A stretch of 64,000 bases of DNA, taken from assembly GCA_964653655.1 (NCBI GenBank), contig CAZZHG010000005.1:22145-86144 (forward strand), written 5' to 3'. A program made the translations under genes and the position numbers. Each line of letters opens with the position of its first letter. Position 1 is the first letter of the stretch. Below, one piece after another: positions 59,815-64,000 of the stretch. A model generated the notes under the pieces. It searched no databases, was not told the origin of the DNA, and was given only the letters and a program-made list of their open reading frames with translations. Origin of the DNA: CAZZHG01 sp964653655. GTDB taxonomy: Bacteria; Bdellovibrionota; FAC87; UBA2466.

Positions 59815-61490
59815 CAACGTTGAGTACCTTACTACCTGAAGCCCTTCGCAAGAAACACGCCGAGAACTTGGATCTAGGCTGCGGAAATTTCCTCCACGTG
59901 GCGGCCGCGGTCTCACCTAAAGCCGATCAGCCCCACATCTGGATGGATACCCCGTGCAAGGTCTTCACCGGGGAGACTTTCTCGACGCTTTCTCTAAACG
60001 AGCTGCGCCATATCGTCGATACGGTCGCCTCCTGGTACTACGGCATCGGGGTGCGGGCGAAGGATCCGGTCGCGGTTTACGTCGGCGAGGGGATGCAAAA
60101 CATCATTCACTACCTGGCCCTCAACGCCATCGGCGCGATTCCGGCCATCGTGAACGGAAACGTACCGCCCGCCATCGCGGCCAAATGGATCGAAAAGGTA
60201 GGGGCGCAAGGGCTCTATACGGACGCGGCTCACCAGCCGCTGATTGCGCCGCACATCCGGGGCAACCGAGCCCTTCGTTACTTCGTCACCGACGAGACCG
60301 CGGCGCAGACGTTCCGGCCGGCGCTTCCGTCCGTCTACCCGTATAAGCACGTCGAGAACGATACGGTTCTCATCGGCCACTCGTCGGGGACGACGGGCAT
60401 TCCGAAGGCGGTCCAGTTCCAGCATCAGCAGTTCTTCTACGGCATCAGGTACCGGTTGGGACTTCCCTTTCCGGAAGGGTCGGAGCGGATTCTCTCCGCC
60501 CTTCCCCACTCGCACTCCGCGGGAATCGCTTACCTGATGCTCGCCGTCCTCCAGGGCTGCAGCACGATGGTGCTGTCGACGAATAAGCCCGAGGTGGTGC
60601 TGCCGGCCATCGAGACCTTCGAGCCTTCCATGGTCGTAGCCTTCCCGGAAACCTACGTACTACTCGGCGATAGCGACCTCGAAGCGCACGATCTGAGCTC
60701 GATTCGCCTCTGGTTCAACGGCGGAGATGCCGCCCACGAGACCCACATTAGAAAGCTCATTCAGCAGGGGCATCACCTGGTGGAAGGAAAGCGCGTACCC
60801 GGCTCCGTCTTCATCGACGGCCTTGGGTCTTCCGAGATGGGCTTCTCGCTCTTCAGAAACGTCCATACGCCTGCGACCGAGCACTACAACCGCTGCATCG
60901 GAAAGCCACTCGACTGGGTGGATGCGGCAGTGCTCGATGACAACGGCGAGGCGTTGCCCCCTTACCGGGTGGGAAAACTCGGCGTGAAGTCCCCGACGAT
61001 TACGCCCGGGTACTGGAACGATTCCGCCCTCACCGCGAAATCTCAGCTCGGAGGCTACTTTCTGACGGGCGATCTCTTTTATGCTGACGAAAAGGGCCGA
61101 TTCTTCCACGTGGACCGTATCCCGGACGTCATCCGCACCAAAGACGGCGTGGTGTACAGCCTGGAAACCGAGGAGCTTCTCATGAAGGAGTTCCCGGCCA
61201 TCTCGGACTGCACCGTCGTCTCGGCTGCCGTCGAGAACGGGGTCGGAACCGCTCTAGCGCTCGTTCGACTCAAGAAGGGAGAATCCGCCGCGACGGACAA
61301 ACTGCTCGCGGACTTCAACCAAAAGCTTAGGTCGGAAGGAAAGAATCCGCTCGGCGCCGTCGTCTTCGCGGACTCTCCCGACATTCCGCTCGGCCCCACC
61401 GGAAAGGTTCTGAAACGCGAGCTGAGAGAGCACTTCCGGGAATTCTTTAAGAAGGCCGCCCCCAAAAAACTGGAGCCACTACATGCTTGA
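59811..61490 (+). CDS. Acyl-AMP ligase (ANL superfamily)
   Basis: The product has 559 residues. The ANL motifs are present: VLIGHSSGTTGIPKAVQFQH near residue 190, DGLGSSEMGFSLF near 340, YFLTGDLFYADEKGRFFHVDRIPDVI, and the C-terminal lysine in PTGKVLKRELRE. The N-terminus (LDLGCGNFLH) is unusual. It would activate a second acid, so the two ligases of this operon may feed two carboxylates into one product. It overlaps the next gene by 8 bases. Confidence 0.82.
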   Translation: MTTLSTLLPEALRKKHAENLDLGCGNFLHVAAAVSPKADQPHIWMDTPCKVFTGETFSTLSLNELRHIVDTVASWYYGIGVRAKDPVAVYVGEGMQNIIHYLALNAIGAIPAIVNGNVPPAIAAKWIEKVGAQGLYTDAAHQPLIAPHIRGNRALRYFVTDETAAQTFRPALPSVYPYKHVENDTVLIGHSSGTTGIPKAVQFQHQQFFYGIRYRLGLPFPEGSERILSALPHSHSAGIAYLMLAVLQGCSTMVLSTNKPEVVLPAIETFEPSMVVAFPETYVLLGDSDLEAHDLSSIRLWFNGGDAAHETHIRKLIQQGHHLVEGKRVPGSVFIDGLGSSEMGFSLFRNVHTPATEHYNRCIGKPLDWVDAAVLDDNGEALPPYRVGKLGVKSPTITPGYWNDSALTAKSQLGGYFLTGDLFYADEKGRFFHVDRIPDVIRTKDGVVYSLETEELLMKEFPAISDCTVVSAAVENGVGTALALVRLKKGESAATDKLLADFNQKLRSEGKNPLGAVVFADSPDIPLGPTGKVLKRELREHFREFFKKAAPKKLEPLHA

Positions 61491-62184
61491 AGCGCTTGCT
61501 ACTTCGGACGTGTCCGTAAACCGCTGGAACGAGTTCATCGATCCTCACTGGATCGCACAGCTCGACGAAACGCCGTTTCTTAGCCGCTGCCGCGCGGGCA
61601 CCGTCTCGCGGCGTGAGCTGGAAGTTTTCAGCGTGCAGCAGTTCTTCTACTCGCGGCATTTCACGCGCTACCTTTGCGCGCTGCTTGCCAACATCGTCAA
61701 CGAAGAGGATCGCAGGGAGCTTTGCGAGAACCTCGTCGACGAGACGGGCCTCGGCAAAGAGAAGGGCATCCCCCACTCCGTTCTGTACCGCACAATGCTG
61801 AAGGAACTTGGGTGGAGCCCGGCGGACCATGCTCCTCATAAGGAGACCTTGGCTCTCATCGACACCATGTTTGAAAGTTGCCGTAACCCTAACCCGGCAG
61901 TCGGTCTCGGCGCCCTATGCCTGGGCGCCGAGGCCATAGTGCCGCACGTTTATACGCAGGTCCTTCAGGGCTTCGAGAGTCAGGGGTACGGGGCCGAGAC
62001 GGTGGAGTTCTTTCGGCTGCATGTCGCCTGCGACGATGAACATGCGCTCACCATGAAGGAGATCATCGAACGCGAGCTAACGACTCCCGAGCAGCGGCTC
62101 GCCCTTCGTTGCTCCGCTTCGCGGGCGATTGCGGCCCGGGCCCGGTTCTTCGGCGCCCTCACCAAGGAGTCTACTTATGTATAG
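61483..62184 (+). CDS. Haem-oxygenase-like diiron oxidase (HDO superfamily, TenA/PqqC fold)
   Basis: The product has 233 residues. All six likely iron ligands are visible: Glu87 (VDETG), His98 (IPHSV), Glu150 (LGAEAIV), and His180, Asp184 and His187 in HVACDDEH, matching the H-x3-D-x2-H signature of HDO enzymes. Known HDOs (UndA, SznF, BelK/HrmI, CADD) oxygenate carbon or nitrogen, including N-oxidation and decarboxylation. In this cluster it probably oxidises the aminohydroxybenzoate or its derivative, for example to a nitroso or nitro group. It overlaps the ligase by 8 bases and the cupin by 8. Confidence 0.82.
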   Translation: MLEALATSDVSVNRWNEFIDPHWIAQLDETPFLSRCRAGTVSRRELEVFSVQQFFYSRHFTRYLCALLANIVNEEDRRELCENLVDETGLGKEKGIPHSVLYRTMLKELGWSPADHAPHKETLALIDTMFESCRNPNPAVGLGALCLGAEAIVPHVYTQVLQGFESQGYGAETVEFFRLHVACDDEHALTMKEIIERELTTPEQRLALRCSASRAIAARARFFGALTKESTYV

Positions 62185-62608
62185 CTCGAAGGACTTCGGC
62201 GCGACCAAAGCCACGATTCAAACGGAAGTGCCGGCGAGGCTCCACCATCCCGGCGTCGAGGAGCGGACGACGGACGCGGCCTTCAGCACCGAGCGGCGCC
62301 ATCCCGTGTTTGTCGTCGATTTACCCTCGCGCACCATAAGCCTCACGGTGGGGCATCTAGGGCCGAAGGAGTCGACCCGGCTGCACCGGCACACTTACGA
62401 AACGATCCTCTACATCCTAGAAGGAAGCGGCCGGACCTACGTGGAAGATCGGGTGGTCGAGTGGAAGACGGGAGATGCGGTGTACGTGCCGGTCTGGGCA
62501 TGGCACCGCCACGAGAACGCGGGCGATACACGGTGCCGATACCTCGCCTGTGAGAACGCCCCGCTACTTCAAAACCTGGGCAACGTGGCTCTGAGGGAGG
62601 AAGCATGA
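62177..62608 (+). CDS. Small cupin protein
   Basis: The product has 143 residues from the ATG at 62177 (AAGGAG site); a longer in-frame start at 62129 lies inside the oxidase gene. The cupin motifs are LHRHTYETILYILEG (His70, His72) and PVWAWHRHENAG (His110, His112), giving a metal site. It could be a dioxygenase, an isomerase or a cyclase acting on an aromatic intermediate. It overlaps the next start by 4 bases (ATGA). Confidence 0.85.
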   Translation: MYSSKDFGATKATIQTEVPARLHHPGVEERTTDAAFSTERRHPVFVVDLPSRTISLTVGHLGPKESTRLHRHTYETILYILEGSGRTYVEDRVVEWKTGDAVYVPVWAWHRHENAGDTRCRYLACENAPLLQNLGNVALREEA

Positions 62609-62958
62609 ACCACTTTCACTTCAGTTCCGCGGCGGTCGACCCGACCATTGCGTTCTATGAGAGCTACTTTGGATTCCCCAAGGTCCGCACGATGGGCAAG
62701 ACCCACGTGCTCGAGGGAGAGCATGGCTTCTTGCTCGCCATGGATGAGGCGGAAGCCTCCAAGCCTCTCGGCGCCGCTCACCTGGGATTTCGTTTGAATA
62801 CTCATGAGGCCGTCCGGTCGATCTATCGACGAATGAAGGAGGAGGGAGTGGCGATCACGAGCGAGCTTGCGACGCCCTCCCCCCGGGCTTCTCACTTCTA
62901 TTGTCTCGACCCATCAGGTCAAACGATCGAAGTGGGTTTCTACGATTTCTCTCACTAG
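62605..62958 (+). CDS. Glyoxalase/VOC-superfamily protein
   Basis: The product has 117 residues, the last gene of the nine-gene operon. Its fold is a single VOC half: HFSSAAVDPTIAFYESYFGFP, AAHLGFRLN (metal His) and a terminal GQTIEVGFYDF (metal Glu). VOC proteins include dioxygenases, resistance proteins that bind a metabolite, and isomerases. In this place a self-resistance or tailoring function is plausible. Confidence 0.82.
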   Translation: MNHFHFSSAAVDPTIAFYESYFGFPKVRTMGKTHVLEGEHGFLLAMDEAEASKPLGAAHLGFRLNTHEAVRSIYRRMKEEGVAITSELATPSPRASHFYCLDPSGQTIEVGFYDFSH

Positions 62959-62997
62959 CGCCTTTTCGATCCGCCCATTCGGCAGTAGCCTTCCGGG

Positions 62998-63432
62998 ATG
63001 CGCTTACTCTTCGTGTCCCTCATCTGTGTAATGCTTTCGACTGAGGCGTCCGCCGCCTTCCTTGTCGGTGCGTGGCAATCGGACTGTCAGAATCAACCCA
63101 ACTCGGCGCAAGGATACCTATCGTCCTCGCCCGTCGATACTTTTGCCGCGGACGGCACCGCCGAGCTGAGGGTACGGGTCTTTCGGGATCGCGACTGCGC
63201 CGGCCCCGACTGGAATCTAGAGGTGCTGCCCTGCACGTACCGAGTCGGCGCCGCGGTGCCCGGCTTGGCGAACACCAGGGAGCTGGATCTTCGCTGTGAG
63301 CTTGGGGGAAAAATCCACGATTGGTACGAGATCGCCGAGGTCACGGCGCGGACGCTACGCTTCGGCAGTTCAACGGGCGACTCTCCGGCTAAGCGCCCTC
63401 GGAAGTTGGGCTCGGTCTACTATCGTCGGTAA
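62998..63432 (+). CDS. Small secreted protein, unknown function
   Basis: The product has 144 residues with a signal peptide (MRLLFVSLICVMLSTEASA). The mature part opens FLVGAWQSDCQ, like lipocalin-type GxW proteins, and has cysteines in SDCQ, RDCAG, PCTY and RCEL, which could form two disulfides. It follows the VOC gene by 39 bases in the same direction and may be read from the same transcript, although it is exported. It ends at a strong hairpin. Confidence 0.65.
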   Translation: MRLLFVSLICVMLSTEASAAFLVGAWQSDCQNQPNSAQGYLSSSPVDTFAADGTAELRVRVFRDRDCAGPDWNLEVLPCTYRVGAAVPGLANTRELDLRCELGGKIHDWYEIAEVTARTLRFGSSTGDSPAKRPRKLGSVYYRR

Positions 63433-63439
63433 AGGGAAA

Positions 63440-63470
63440 GGGGGAGTAGCGTCTCTCGACGCCCTCCCCC
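63440..63470. terminator. Strong two-part hairpin between convergent genes
   Basis: Outer arms GGGGGAG (63440-63446) and CTCCCCC (63464-63470) with an inner GCGTC (63449-63453) and GACGC (63458-63462). It lies between the stops of the secreted protein and of the cupredoxin, so it probably terminates both. Confidence 0.65.
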
Positions 63471-63483
63471 CGGGTACTAACTC

Positions 63484-63831
63484 TTACTTAGTCGCCTTCA
63501 GGTAGAAGCGCGCCGTAATGCCAAAGTTGTGATCGTACAGCGTATCGATGCGCGGGTCCGCGGTCGTCGCGATTTCGCACTCGTAGACGTCTCCGGGCTT
63601 CGAGGGCTCGGGCTGGTGCTCGCAAGGACGGCCGAACGTGTGCATCAAGTGATCGATGGAGTCGTCGTTGATGATTCGCACGACATCGCCGATGCGGGCT
63701 TCCACCGCCGTTGCCATCGTGTTCCAGGGCTTACCGCCCGTTCCGGCCGGGATATGGAAGTCGATGACGGCCGCCTGGGCGGCGCTACCGACGAGAGCTA
63801 GCAGAGACAGGGCAAGGGTTGAACGTTTCAT
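63484..63831 (-). CDS. Cupredoxin-like blue copper protein
   Basis: The protein has 115 residues with a signal peptide (MKRSTLALSLLALVGSAAQA). The copper ligands fit a cupredoxin: His in DDSIDHLMHTF, Cys in GRPCEHQ with a nearby His, and YDHNFG late in the chain. It is periplasmic. It lies 12 bases downstream of a probable cytochrome c gene in the same direction, so electron transfer between them is a good guess. Confidence 0.65.
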   Translation of the reverse strand: MKRSTLALSLLALVGSAAQAAVIDFHIPAGTGGKPWNTMATAVEARIGDVVRIINDDSIDHLMHTFGRPCEHQPEPSKPGDVYECEIATTADPRIDTLYDHNFGITARFYLKATK

Positions 63832-63843
63832 GGTGTACCTTTC

Positions 63844-64000
63844 TTACATTTGCATGCCATCGACCAGCCAGAAGGAGAGCATCTCTTTCTCTTCGCGAGT
63901 CAGCTCGCTCGGATTTGGAGCTCCTTCGGGCGTGCCTTTCGGGGCCGGTGGCATCGCTGGGGTTATGACGGACAGAAAGTAACTGGTTCCGATGGTGCCC
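63844..64000 (-). CDS. C-terminal part of a probable cytochrome c (truncated at window end)
   Basis: The last 51 codons are inside the window. They end in LTREEKEMLSFWLVDGMQM, with an earlier FLSVITPAMPPAPKGTPEGA. The pattern (M-P-P, then L-x-x-E-x2-x-L-x-x-W-x-x-x-G) is the C-terminal half of class I c-type cytochromes, where MPP holds the axial Met. The haem motif CxxCH would lie beyond 64000. The stop is 12 bases before the cupredoxin start. Confidence 0.6.
   Translation of the reverse strand, partial: GTIGTSYFLSVITPAMPPAPKGTPEGAPNPSELTREEKEMLSFWLVDGMQM

Overview
The window is about 64 kb of fairly GC-rich (roughly 58-60 % by eye) chromosomal DNA from a Gram-negative bacterium. Many proteins carry Sec signal peptides or lipobox cysteines, and there are several trypsin-like proteases, an astacin, a tail-specific protease and other exported peptidases. 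That mix resembles Bdellovibrionota (predatory or predator-related bacteria). This placement is inferred from gene content; no rRNA or other phylogenetic marker lies here. No tRNA, rRNA or CRISPR array was seen.

Layout. 1-7.6 kb: small secreted proteins, an SGNH-type protein, a TPR-type putative regulator and a trypsin-like protease. 7.9-17.7 kb: astacin lipoprotein with fibronectin-like repeats, a divergent YbbA/YbbP-like ABC system, an acyltransferase and a second trypsin-like protease. 18-25 kb: nitroreductase, an RNA m5U methyltransferase, and an unusual DNA-repair island: a LigD whose ligase module has lost its catalytic lysine, a Lys-rich protein of unknown function, a small stand-alone ligase-like adenylation domain, and a REP-associated transposase (RAYT) unit whose repeat forms the end of that last gene. 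25-34 kb: DUF72, MEDS and YHS proteins, a third trypsin-like protease, a ParB-like protein, a Prc/S41 protease and a membrane AraC regulator. 33-38.5 kb: a stress or low-energy island (response regulator, tandem Usp, degenerate M50 protein, host-attachment/baeRF protein, CBS pair) interrupted by a transglutaminase-elicitor protein. 38.7-50 kb: MgtC/DUF4010 protein, CoA transferase, C39-like peptidase, SET protein, ICMT, M14 carboxypeptidase and a DAACS symporter.

50.3-63 kb is the standout region. A TPR regulator with an OmpR-type winged helix is divergent from two transcription units, each preceded by nearly the same element (33 of 43 bases identical, with the same internal spacing). The second unit is a nine-gene, overlapping operon: aspartate kinase, 3-dehydroquinate synthase II-type cyclase (GriH-like), DhnA-type aldolase (GriI-like), amidohydrolase, PaaK-like ligase, acyl-AMP ligase, haem-oxygenase-like diiron oxidase (HDO), cupin and VOC protein. 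Known GriI/GriH chemistry (aspartate semialdehyde + DHAP to 3-amino-4-hydroxybenzoate) predicts an aminohydroxybenzoate-derived natural product. The amidohydrolase and paired ligases suggest a benzoxazole or amide; the HDO suggests N- or C-oxidation. The first unit (LRR protein, methyltransferase, NmrA-type reductase, OsmC) is probably co-regulated with it. The window ends with a cupredoxin and the C-terminus of a probable cytochrome c.
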